This document shows, in pieces, positions 9,620 to 16,822 of a stretch of DNA of 32,242 bases; position 1 is the first letter of the stretch, and each line of letters begins with the position of its first letter. Position numbers and translations under genes: made by a program. Below the pieces are notes generated by a model, which saw only the letters and a program-made list of their open reading frames with translations, searched no databases and had not been told where the DNA came from. Source of the stretch: Crocinitomicaceae bacterium (GTDB lineage: Bacteria; Bacteroidota; Bacteroidia; Flavobacteriales_D; Crocinitomicaceae); assembly GCA_030727405.1 (NCBI GenBank), contig JANRBR010000003.1, positions 7,587 to 39,828 on the forward strand. Reading direction: 5' to 3'.

Positions 9620-9915
9620 TCGTATTAGTTTTACGCAAAAGTAAGGCTTTTATAAATCCTATAAAAATGTAAGAGCAACATATGTAAATACTTGTGAGAA
9701 TAAATAATTTCTTTCGCGTAAGATACTCAAACTAAATACATCACACTGAATGGATTTTTATAAGTTATGTATTACAATTGGAAAAAACATACAACGACAT
9801 GTCACGTCCCTCAAATAAAATCCGTCCATTTCAAACCACGAAACTATTATTGACTAATTTTATCCTTCAATTGATTCAGCAGTTATTATATGACTAACCC
9901 AAGCGTTTTCCTTGC
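9620..9915. other. Largest intergenic gap: divergent promoter region
   Basis: 296 bp between the divergent cargo operon and rluF, AT-rich. Apart from the TACTTTTG element near the left end I find no tRNA-like fold, no long inverted repeat, no terminator and no ORF with coding character. The rluF promoter must lie in its right part, but I see no good TAnnTTTG match there. Confidence 0.6.
9636..9643 (-). promoter_or_regulatory. Bacteroidota-type -7 element upstream of the cargo operon
   Basis: The minus strand reads TACTTTTG, matching the TAnnTTTG -7 consensus of the Bacteroidota primary sigma factor, 16 nt before the ATG of the 1230-residue cargo gene. That is close to the spacing seen for purB (18 nt) and the NifU-like gene (15 nt). 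No -33 TTG lies at 19-21 nt upstream, so the call rests on one element. Confidence 0.5.
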
Positions 9916-10806
9916 ATGCGACTAAATAAATTCATCAGTGAAAGCGGACTCTGCTCGCGACGCGAAGCCGATCGATTCATTGAACGCGGTTTGGTTTTCA
10001 TCAATAAACGAAAGGCGACCATTGGTGATCAAGTAAATATTGGTGATAAAGTTCGTGTCAACGGAACGGAATTGGAACCAAGGCAAGGAGAAGACATCGT
10101 CTTTATCGCCTTGAATAAGCCAGTTGGTGTCACTTCCACCACCGAAGAAAATGTGCGGGATAACATTGTTCAATTCGTTAACCACAGCAAACGCATTTTT
10201 CCAGTCGGTCGATTGGATAAGGATTCTCAGGGACTGATTTTTTTGACGAACAATGGTGACATCATCAATAAAATTTTACGCGCTGGAAACAACCACGAAA
10301 AAGAATACCTTGTCACGGTTAACAAACCCTTGACTCCCGAAATGATTTCCGGCATGTCGAAAGGCGTTCCGATCTTAGGTGTGAACACGAAAAAATGCAA
10401 AGTCGTGCAAGAAGGTACTCAGGTTTTTCGGATCACCCTCATTCAAGGACTCAACCGCCAAATTCGACGCATGTGCGAGCACTTTGGGTACGAAGTAACC
10501 AAGTTGGAGCGCGTTCGCATCATGAACATCGAATTGAAAGGATTACCTGTTGGAGAATGGAGGGATTTGACCGAAAATGAGATGGAAATCATTTACCAAT
10601 TATTGGAAGATTCCAGCAACGAGGATGTGCGCAAATCAAGCAAGCCTGCCTCGACAAAAAAACCGACCTCATCGGCTTCTTCTCATGCGCCAAAATCAAA
10701 AAAACCATATTTGATTAGTCCGGACTTTGGACAGGCAACGAAAAAGAAGGAACAACGTGGCGGTCCATCCAAAAAATCCAATTCGCGTAGACCTAAATCG
10801 CGTTGA
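9916..10806 (+). CDS. rluF: 23S rRNA pseudouridine(2604) synthase RluF
   Basis: 296 residues, cytoplasmic. In E. coli, RluF isomerises uridine 2604 of 23S rRNA to pseudouridine. An S4 RNA-binding domain occupies about 1-50 ([20 protein letters not shown]). The RsuA/RluF-type catalytic domain follows, with [10 protein letters not shown] at 98-107 and catalytic Asp101. Stretches such as [28 protein letters not shown] and [18 protein letters not shown] match E. coli RluF closely, separating it from RsuA, RluB and RluE. The tail from about 235 is basic, Lys/Ser/Pro-rich and probably disordered, as in E. coli. It stands alone on the plus strand, converging on the Dma-like gene with a 15-bp gap. 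The start is at the conserved MRLNKFIS sequence. Confidence 0.96.
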   Translation: MRLNKFISESGLCSRREADRFIERGLVFINKRKATIGDQVNIGDKVRVNGTELEPRQGEDIVFIALNKPVGVTSTTEENVRDNIVQFVNHSKRIFPVGRLDKDSQGLIFLTNNGDIINKILRAGNNHEKEYLVTVNKPLTPEMISGMSKGVPILGVNTKKCKVVQEGTQVFRITLIQGLNRQIRRMCEHFGYEVTKLERVRIMNIELKGLPVGEWRDLTENEMEIIYQLLEDSSNEDVRKSSKPASTKKPTSSASSHAPKSKKPYLISPDFGQATKKKEQRGGPSKKSNSRRPKSR

Positions 10807-10821
10807 TATTGGTTTTTACCA

Positions 10822-12099
10822 TCAAAATTGATACGCCATTCCCATTTGCAATCCAAAGGAAAAATAACGGTTCTTGGTAAATGTTGAATTCACCACGTTT
10901 CCAATGGACATTCGGTACGTGGGTGCAAGGGTAAAACGATAGCGATCAAAGATGTATATGAATTCAACTTGTGCCATTCCTGTCGCTGTCCAAGTTCGCG
11001 CGTTTTCTAAGGCCAAGCTCACTAAATCGGGTTGAATGTAGCGTCCTCTCTGTTGTAAAACATGTCCAATCGAACAACCAATATTGGCGCTCCATTCGAA
11101 AGCGTGAAATGCTTGACGATAGCCCAAATAAACAGGTAGGGACAGGTAGGAATATCGATTCACACCATCGTAATTAAACGAATAATCGTACTGAATTTGT
11201 TCGCCCCATTCAAAGAAATCCAAACCAGTTTGCAGAACAAGGTGTTCCTTAACCATTCGGTATCGCAGTGATAAGTCAATGCTGGAAGTTGCCCGCTCTT
11301 GAGTGGACCGAATTTCCCGGTATTTGAGCACATTCGGTGCGCCAACGGCTAACATGAAATAGGGATCATCCGTTCGAAAGGAAGATAGCACCCCACTCAT
11401 TCCTGTAAAAAAACCAATCGTATGGGACCATTTTGGAAGGTCGATATTCATCACTATTTCCGGAATATTTACCGGTTGATTCACTTCCGTATGCTTGTTT
11501 TCGTTCTGATTAAGCGTATCCTCTCTTACAGAATCATTTGATGAAGGCATTTCCGTTTTTACGTTTGAAATGAGTTCTGGTGAATCTTGCCCTGAGTCCG
11601 ACACAGTGATCTTTGTTTGAACGGAAGCAATACTTTCTGTTGGTGTGATCCTAGGTGTCAAATCCGACTGATTTACATTCCTTGTACCCGTTACCCTAGC
11701 TTTTACGGTAGATCCGGAAGACATAACTTTGTTACTAGTCAATCCAGACAGTTCTGCAGCACTTTTATGAACTGATTTCATTCGACCGGATTTGCTTTCT
11801 TTGACAGAGTCCACTCTAGTGATTGCCTTCGCTTGGACAGCTTTCTTGGAAACTTTTCCCTGGGTACTTTTCACAAAATTGCTCGATGAACCTTTTTCAC
11901 GCAAAAGCCCGAAACTCATTCCACTTGCGAGGACAATTCCCGTAAAAAGCCAAACAAGTACGCGTCGTTTTTTCTTTTTCTCTAATTGATCGAGTCGCTG
12001 TTCGATGTCCACCAAAAAATCCAGGGGTATTTCTTCTACTGTCGTTTCCTGCAGGACACGCTTTACATTGCGATCAAAATCTTCTTGATTAGATAACAT
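10822..12099 (-). CDS. Dma-like dual membrane-spanning anti-sigma factor with C-terminal beta-barrel-like domain
   Basis: 425 residues in three parts. Residues 1-46 are charged and cytoplasmic, ending in a helix with KKKKRR. One transmembrane helix spans 47-66 (VLVWLFTGIVLASGMSFG). About 150 residues of Ser/Thr/Lys/Asn-rich low complexity follow, probably disordered. Residues from about 220 to 425 are alternating amphipathic strands rich in aromatics (YSYLSLPVYLGYR, YRFTLAPTYRMSIG) ending in a terminal Phe, as in outer-membrane barrel proteins. This layout matches the dual membrane-spanning anti-sigma family (Dma) reported in Bacteroides thetaiotaomicron, where Dma1 controls an ECF sigma factor and vesicle formation. 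The gene overlaps the upstream sigma gene by 11 bp, supporting an anti-sigma/sigma pair. The anti-sigma role and outer-membrane insertion are inferred; no sequence comparison to Dma1 was possible here. Confidence 0.78.
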   Translation of the reverse strand: MLSNQEDFDRNVKRVLQETTVEEIPLDFLVDIEQRLDQLEKKKKRRVLVWLFTGIVLASGMSFGLLREKGSSSNFVKSTQGKVSKKAVQAKAITRVDSVKESKSGRMKSVHKSAAELSGLTSNKVMSSGSTVKARVTGTRNVNQSDLTPRITPTESIASVQTKITVSDSGQDSPELISNVKTEMPSSNDSVREDTLNQNENKHTEVNQPVNIPEIVMNIDLPKWSHTIGFFTGMSGVLSSFRTDDPYFMLAVGAPNVLKYREIRSTQERATSSIDLSLRYRMVKEHLVLQTGLDFFEWGEQIQYDYSFNYDGVNRYSYLSLPVYLGYRQAFHAFEWSANIGCSIGHVLQQRGRYIQPDLVSLALENARTWTATGMAQVEFIYIFDRYRFTLAPTYRMSIGNVVNSTFTKNRYFSFGLQMGMAYQF

Positions 12100-12631
12100 G
12101 GTTTTCTATTTTTAAAAGTTCTTTTAATTTTTTTCGTGCCACTTTCGTGTGCCATTTCGATGTTTGTTCGGATATTCCCAATAACTCGCCAATTTCGCGA
12201 TGCGAATATCCATCCACCACAAATAAGTTGAAAACCACGCGAGTTGGCTCCGATAATTGAAGGAGCATGACATTTAAATGCGCCTGATTCAATTCGTATT
12301 CAGCCTCGGGATGAACTGAGTCATGTCCTTCAATCGTTGCATCGTGTTGGTAAAATGCATGGTAGTTTTTTGAACGGCGAAAATCATCGATGATCTCGTT
12401 TGTGATGATCCGTTTTATCCAACTAAAAAAGCGAATATCTTGGTATTTGTCTAAGTTTTGAATGATCTTCATAAAGGCATTATTTACCAATGTTTTATGT
12501 TCCTCTTCATTCCTTCGAAACCTCCGTGCAACTCCAATTAAAACAGGATAACAAAGTTGATACAATTCCAATTGCGCCCTTCGATCGTTGGACTGAACTT
12601 TCTTCAATAACTCCGCACTTGGATCTTGCAT
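12089..12631 (-). CDS. ECF-family RNA polymerase sigma factor (partner of the Dma-like protein)
   Basis: 180 residues. Region 2 spans about 20-90 (ARRFRRNEEEHKTLVNNAFMKI, then FFSWIKRIITNEIIDDFRR), and region 4 about 120-175 (LSEPTRVVFNLFVVDGYSHREIGELLGIS). The region 4.2 recognition helix reads SEQTSKWHTKVARKKL, with WH where most ECF factors have a K-S-R type sequence. It is a clear paralogue of the sigma factor at 16180-16740: both share EIIDDFRR, TRxVFNLF and WHxKxARK. The downstream anti-sigma gene overlaps its end by 11 bp. Expression is presumably limited by that anti-sigma until an envelope signal is received; the regulon is unknown. It diverges from the PorP-like gene at 12732 across 100 bp. 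Confidence 0.93.
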   Translation of the reverse strand: MQDPSAELLKKVQSNDRRAQLELYQLCYPVLIGVARRFRRNEEEHKTLVNNAFMKIIQNLDKYQDIRFFSWIKRIITNEIIDDFRRSKNYHAFYQHDATIEGHDSVHPEAEYELNQAHLNVMLLQLSEPTRVVFNLFVVDGYSHREIGELLGISEQTSKWHTKVARKKLKELLKIENHVI

Positions 12632-12731
12632 AATTTCAATTACTTTAAATTAACGCAATTTATCCAGTTAATGGGTGCGACATGTGTAACTTTTTATTGT
12701 ACCTGCTTGTTTAACAAAGAAAACCCTTTCA

Positions 12732-13625
12732 ATGAGATACATCACATTCCTTTTATTTCTTAGTCTAAGTAGTCCTTTTCTAGCTCAATTCTCATATTCA
12801 GCTGATGATTATTTCAACGCTACAAATCCGTCTGCTTTTGCGGAGAAAAAAATATACACGAGCAATACAGTTAACTATTCTAGAAAGGCTACTGTTTCCA
12901 ACTTACATAATTTTTTTTCCTTGAAGCAACAAATCGGATCCTTCTCCTTTGGCTTAAATAATGAACTGTACGAAAGTTCAAGTCAAAAATCCATAGGAAC
13001 GAGCTTGAGTACTTCTTATTCACGGAAAATGACACGGAAACTCTTGTTAAATTCGGGATTGTCATTAGGAATGTACCGAGATAACTTGACTATTGGTAAC
13101 TGCGCAACGCCACCTGTAGATTACAATACTTATTGGAATCCTGCCATCTACAGCCTAAATATTGGAATGTCTTTGGTGAGTAAAAAATGGTCTATTGGCC
13201 TTGCAGGATTAAATTTGAATCGACCTATAAGAACAATGTACGCATTCACCAATAAATCACCCATTTACATCTCTGCAAATGCCAGTTACCGTTTTCAATT
13301 AGACTCTGCAAATCACTTTTCTTTGACTCCATCACTTTTTTATCAATTGGATGTAAACGATTCTTTCCACCAACGATTTTTAAGCCTAAAATTCGACGCC
13401 TACCAACATAGCATTGGTGTTATATCTCAATTGAGTCAAAATTTTGGGCTTTTTTACGAGTACAAATTTAAAAACAACCTTTCGATTGGCGCATCTGTGA
13501 ACAATCGTTACTCGGCACTATCTTCTAATATTTTTAATCAAAGTTACTTGTCCTATATGTTTCGAGTGAGTTATTCGATTCCTCAAAAATTTGTATACAA
13601 ATTCATCGGAACTCCATCATTTTAA
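12732..13625 (+). CDS. PorP/SprF-like outer-membrane protein
   Basis: 297 residues with a signal peptide (1-18, LSSPFLAQ) and a mature start resembling PorP/SprF (ATNPSAFAEKK at 30-40, in the place of the usual NPAYAG). The remainder is alternating beta strands: SFSFGLNNELY, SIGTSLSTSYSRK, LSLGMYRD, SIGLAGLNLNRP, LSIGASVNNRYS. Length and strand pattern fit the family, whose members serve T9SS secretion of particular cargo. It precedes the kelch-repeat cargo gene by 33 bp on the same strand and diverges from an ECF sigma gene. No TAnnTTTG element is visible upstream, consistent with (but not proof of) control by an alternative sigma factor. Less canonical than the PorP at 5019-5930. Confidence 0.78.
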   Translation: MRYITFLLFLSLSSPFLAQFSYSADDYFNATNPSAFAEKKIYTSNTVNYSRKATVSNLHNFFSLKQQIGSFSFGLNNELYESSSQKSIGTSLSTSYSRKMTRKLLLNSGLSLGMYRDNLTIGNCATPPVDYNTYWNPAIYSLNIGMSLVSKKWSIGLAGLNLNRPIRTMYAFTNKSPIYISANASYRFQLDSANHFSLTPSLFYQLDVNDSFHQRFLSLKFDAYQHSIGVISQLSQNFGLFYEYKFKNNLSIGASVNNRYSALSSNIFNQSYLSYMFRVSYSIPQKFVYKFIGTPSF

Positions 13626-13658
13626 CACACTTAAAATAATTAAGACCATCTTGGCGTT

Positions 13659-14846
13659 ATGTCATACATGCGTCTTATTTTCGTAATCTTTTTTAGCCAA
13701 TTTGCGACTGTTAGCTTTGCGCAATTTTGGCAACAGCTTCCAGATTTTCCCGGAAATCCGAGGGATGATGCGGCTGGATTCAGCATTGACGATAAACATT
13801 ATTGTGGCACCGGAAGAGACGATGGCTTTTCTTGCACCCGTAATTTTTACCGTTTCAATGGTACCACTCAAAATTGGGAATCAAGCACACCCTTACCAGA
13901 TGGCGAAAGCCGCCAATATGCCACTGGATTTGCGCACAACGGCTTAGGTTACATTCTTTGCGGAGACGATTGCAATGGAAATTATTTCAGTTCATTTTGG
14001 AGCTTTAATCCTGTCAACGAACAATGGTCCTCCCTACCCGCTTTACCAAGTGCAGGCAGAGCAGGATGTGTGCATTTTATCCTTGGCGACTTTTTATACC
14101 TCATAGGTGGAAAAAATAATTCTGGAATACTCCATGAAGTATGGCAGTATTCATTCATCACTCAAACATGGCAAGAGAAAAACAACCTGCCCATTCCCGG
14201 AATCTGGCGCGGGATTGCATTTTCTTTTGGTAATGCTGGCTACATCGCCGCTGGAAAAACAACAGCTACATCGTGGAATTCAGAAACATGGAAATACGAT
14301 CCTATCCTAGATGAGTGGTCCATTTTTCAAGCGTTATCGTTAGGTGAACGAAGCTACGTTGGTTCAGTACAAAAAGACTCTTGTTTATACCTCTTTGGTG
14401 GACTGGATCCAAACGGTCAATCTTTAACGAGTTTTGAGAAAATAAACTTAAACTTATTTAACATCGAATACTTGCCAGATTTCAATTCCAATCCTCGAAA
14501 AGGAAGCGTTTGCTTTTCACACGAAGGTGATTTTTATGTCTGCACAGGAATCGCTGGAAACATCCGATTGAAAGAAACGTGGAAAATTGAAGACGTGATG
14601 TACTCTAAGCTCATTGAAGAGCAAATGGTGCAAATCTTTCCAATACCGACAAGCGACGAACTTTTCCTAAAGGTTGACCCACTATGCATTGGGGAGTACA
14701 TTTACTTAATGGATGCGCGGGGATCTGTGGTATTCAAGCACCGCATACAAACGAATCAGGACAAATTATCGCTATCCCATTTACCGAAAGGACATTACCG
14801 AATCGTTTACCAAAACTACTCGAAACCAATTGTTGTTGGTGATTAA
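13659..14846 (+). CDS. Secreted kelch-repeat protein with T9SS type A-like sorting domain
   Basis: 395 residues; the start may instead be Met4 (13668), which gives the cleaner signal peptide MRLIFVIFFSQFATVSFAQ. Residues about 25-310 contain kelch-type blades, each with a Gly-rich strand and a conserved Trp: FYRFNGTTQNWESSTPLP, SFWSFNPVNEQWSSLPALP, VWQYSFITQTWQEKNNLP, TWKYDPILDEWSIF, and a weaker fifth. This suggests a secreted beta-propeller. The last about 70 residues resemble a type A T9SS sorting domain (IFPIPTSDELFLKV, then YLMDARGSVVFKH, then LSHLPKGHYRIVYQ), with an unusual acidic end (VVGD). It is probably co-transcribed with the PorP-like gene 33 bp upstream. Its stop codon overlaps that of the convergent anti-sigma gene by 4 bp. 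Ligand unknown. Confidence 0.85.
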   Translation: MSYMRLIFVIFFSQFATVSFAQFWQQLPDFPGNPRDDAAGFSIDDKHYCGTGRDDGFSCTRNFYRFNGTTQNWESSTPLPDGESRQYATGFAHNGLGYILCGDDCNGNYFSSFWSFNPVNEQWSSLPALPSAGRAGCVHFILGDFLYLIGGKNNSGILHEVWQYSFITQTWQEKNNLPIPGIWRGIAFSFGNAGYIAAGKTTATSWNSETWKYDPILDEWSIFQALSLGERSYVGSVQKDSCLYLFGGLDPNGQSLTSFEKINLNLFNIEYLPDFNSNPRKGSVCFSHEGDFYVCTGIAGNIRLKETWKIEDVMYSKLIEEQMVQIFPIPTSDELFLKVDPLCIGEYIYLMDARGSVVFKHRIQTNQDKLSLSHLPKGHYRIVYQNYSKPIVVGD

Positions 14847-16183
14847 TCCAAGGGTTGTTGGAAATTTTTTCCTTTAAACTCAAAAGACAATATTCCTCCA
14901 CTAATTTTCCAGTTTGGCTGGTTCCAAATGGTTTCTGTTTTAAAAATAAACTTTGCTTCCCCCGTAAATTGATCTACTTCAAACCACATATAGGAAAAAT
15001 TCGTTTCCACAATTAAATACAAACGCTGCGATTCTTCATCGTAAAATGGATACTTGGCTTTTTGACTAAAATACCGCGGTTTTTGAATGTTGATTGGATG
15101 ACTGGCCAATATAATCCCATTTTGATCCACCATTGAAACACGCTCGGCATCACAACTCACGACCAAGATGCGCTCTCCTTGCGATTTGATGAGGAAGTTA
15201 TCTCCAATCAACAAACCGACTTTTGCTTGATAATTCATTCGCATGGCTTTTCTAAAGTAGTTAGACCTACCCCGTTGTCCAGTTGGATATTGACCTCTAA
15301 GTCCTTCCCGTTGTGCAATTTGCCGCGTATTTTGATCCTGGTTTAATTCTGCTATACTTTTGGACTGAGGTACGTATGTATTTACATCGAAATAAACGGG
15401 ATTACTCCAGCCTGGAGCAGTCGTTCGCATGTTATACGCTATTTTGGGCAAGGTATTAATAGCTACTACTTTACGGTAAATCGCTTCGTTGAATAACAAT
15501 TGCCGCACATCAAACATCGCAAATTGAACGTATTGATTTTTTGACATTCCATGAGGACGAAATCCGCCTTCAGAACTCGTCGAGTCAGGAGAAAGTGGGT
15601 AGTCGTTACTTCCATCCAATATGCGCGACACGATGAGTTGGTGTCTTGAAGTTATACCAGCGAAATAACTCCCCTTATGAAACGTTGAAGTTTGAAGGAA
15701 AAAGATTCCTAATTGATACATGATACTGTCTAAATCGACAAACAAACCAGTTGACAAAGGATCGACTTTTGCAGCCAAAATTTCTTTTTCTGGCAATTCA
15801 ATTTGTTCAAGATCTTCTCCCATTTCAAGGACCGACGGTTGAAGTTGGTCCACCGCTAGTAAAGCAATTGTTTTCATTGGCACGTATGTGCTTCGTTCCA
15901 TTGGTTTATTTTCGAGAATTTCCTCCTGTTGAAGGTCTTGTACCTTTGGTTTATCCTGTTCTTTTTTTGGAACGCTTTTCGTAAAAAACAAACCTAATAG
16001 AAGAAGTAAAATAGTCATTATAACAAGGGTAAGTCCATTTAGCCATCGTTTCCAGCGCCTCTTTTTTGCAATCCATTGCTTCACGACGGATTTTTCCATC
16101 GAAGTTGGAACAAATTGCTCTTCTTTCCACTGACGAATCAACCAATGGTCCATTTCCCTCAAGATGTCTTCTTGCTCTTTCAT
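14843..16183 (-). CDS. Probable transmembrane anti-sigma factor with unassigned periplasmic domain
   Basis: 446 residues from the ATG at 16181-16183, chosen because it overlaps the sigma stop as ATGA; a longer frame reaching 16234 would overlap the sigma gene by 55 bp. Residues 1-47 are cytoplasmic, charged and Trp-rich (MDHWLIRQWKEEQF, KKRRWKRW). A strong transmembrane helix spans about 48-68 (NGLTLVIMTILLLLLGLFF). An acidic linker (about 70-165) leads to a domain of about 280 residues that I do not recognise. It has a Gln/Arg/Asn-rich patch (about 300-335) and a strand-rich C-terminal half (ILVVSCDAERVSMVDQNGIILASH, RLYLIVETNFSYMWFEVD) with a propeller-blade feel. The C-terminus lacks a terminal aromatic and does not look like a barrel, unlike the Dma-like protein. 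The anti-sigma role is inferred from topology and coupling to the upstream sigma gene. Confidence 0.72.
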   Translation of the reverse strand: MKEQEDILREMDHWLIRQWKEEQFVPTSMEKSVVKQWIAKKRRWKRWLNGLTLVIMTILLLLLGLFFTKSVPKKEQDKPKVQDLQQEEILENKPMERSTYVPMKTIALLAVDQLQPSVLEMGEDLEQIELPEKEILAAKVDPLSTGLFVDLDSIMYQLGIFFLQTSTFHKGSYFAGITSRHQLIVSRILDGSNDYPLSPDSTSSEGGFRPHGMSKNQYVQFAMFDVRQLLFNEAIYRKVVAINTLPKIAYNMRTTAPGWSNPVYFDVNTYVPQSKSIAELNQDQNTRQIAQREGLRGQYPTGQRGRSNYFRKAMRMNYQAKVGLLIGDNFLIKSQGERILVVSCDAERVSMVDQNGIILASHPINIQKPRYFSQKAKYPFYDEESQRLYLIVETNFSYMWFEVDQFTGEAKFIFKTETIWNQPNWKISGGILSFEFKGKNFQQPLD

Positions 16184-16740
16184 GACTTTTCGATTTGATT
16201 TCGGATCAATTTGCGCGCCATTTTGATGTGCCATCGAACGGTTTCTATGGACAAATCTAATTCTTTCGCTATTTCAGCTGGCTTTAAATCATCCCACAAA
16301 AAAAGGTTGAAAACCGTTCTTGTGGCTGGAGGCAAATGAGACAGCAAGAGGTTAACATTAGCCGTTTCCACAGGCAAATCGGTATTCTCATCGAAGTCTT
16401 GGTCTTGTCCAACTTCATTTATTTTTTCCAGTCCAATTTGGAGCAAGTTCCTCTTATTCCTTCTAAAATCATCGATAATTTCCCGCTGTAGTATCGTTTT
16501 TATCCAAGCGATAAAGGAAGTACCGAGGGTAAAATCGGATAAATGGTCCAATGCTTTCATAAAAACAATGTGAACAAGGGTGATTTGATCCGCTCGATTG
16601 GTTTTATACCGAACTGCAACGTTCATTAATACAGAGAAACAAGCGTTGTACAAAGCATCAACGGCATCGTGCTCTCCTTTTTGAACACGTTTAACAAAGG
16701 ACTGATCCAATATTACTTCCCCGATTTTTGTGTCAGTCAT
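16180..16740 (-). CDS. ECF-family RNA polymerase sigma factor
   Basis: 186 residues. Region 2 contains ITLVHIVFMKAL and FIAWIKTILQREIIDDFRRNK; region 4 contains LPPATRTVFNLFLWDDLKPAEIAKELDLS and the recognition helix IETVRWHIKMARKLI. The WH in region 4.2 and the motifs EIIDDFRR and TRxVFNLF mark it as a paralogue of the sigma factor at 12089-12631 and set both apart from the third one at 28698-29276 (TVKSRLFYATK). It is coupled to the downstream membrane protein gene by an ATGA overlap. It begins 82 bp downstream of ctaA on the same strand, with an inverted repeat in that gap. Target genes cannot be read from the sequence. Confidence 0.93.
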   Translation of the reverse strand: MTDTKIGEVILDQSFVKRVQKGEHDAVDALYNACFSVLMNVAVRYKTNRADQITLVHIVFMKALDHLSDFTLGTSFIAWIKTILQREIIDDFRRNKRNLLQIGLEKINEVGQDQDFDENTDLPVETANVNLLLSHLPPATRTVFNLFLWDDLKPAEIAKELDLSIETVRWHIKMARKLIRNQIEKS

Positions 16741-16761
16741 CTCCTATTCAACAATGATTCA

Positions 16762-16781
16762 GTTACCATAGGAAAGGTAAC
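16762..16781. promoter_or_regulatory. Inverted repeat GTTACC-N8-GGTAAC upstream of an ECF sigma gene
   Basis: Perfect 6-bp arms (16762-16767 and 16776-16781) around an 8-bp spacer, 22 bp before the sigma start at 16740. GTAAC/GGTAAC-like sequences also occur as -35 elements of some ECF promoters, so this may be an operator, a sigma-dependent promoter element or chance. With no T-run after it and only a 6-bp stem it is not a convincing terminator for ctaA. Confidence 0.35.
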
Positions 16782-16822
16782 GAAAATGCCGCTAAAAATG
16801 GGGTGGAAACTCCGGTAAAAAA

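Noticed and set aside
9620-9915. Possible small RNA or tRNA in the largest intergenic gap
   Set aside because: No cloverleaf, no strong hairpin and no terminator is visible; the gap is adequately explained as a divergent promoter region.
10810-10821. TGGT-TTTT-ACCA hairpin between rluF and the Dma-like gene
   Set aside because: A four-base stem with no following T-run is too weak to be called a terminator.
12687-12694. TAACTTTT as a -7 element for the PorP-like gene at 12732
   Set aside because: The final G of TAnnTTTG is missing, the distance to the ATG is 37 nt against 15-18 nt elsewhere, and there is no -33 TTG.
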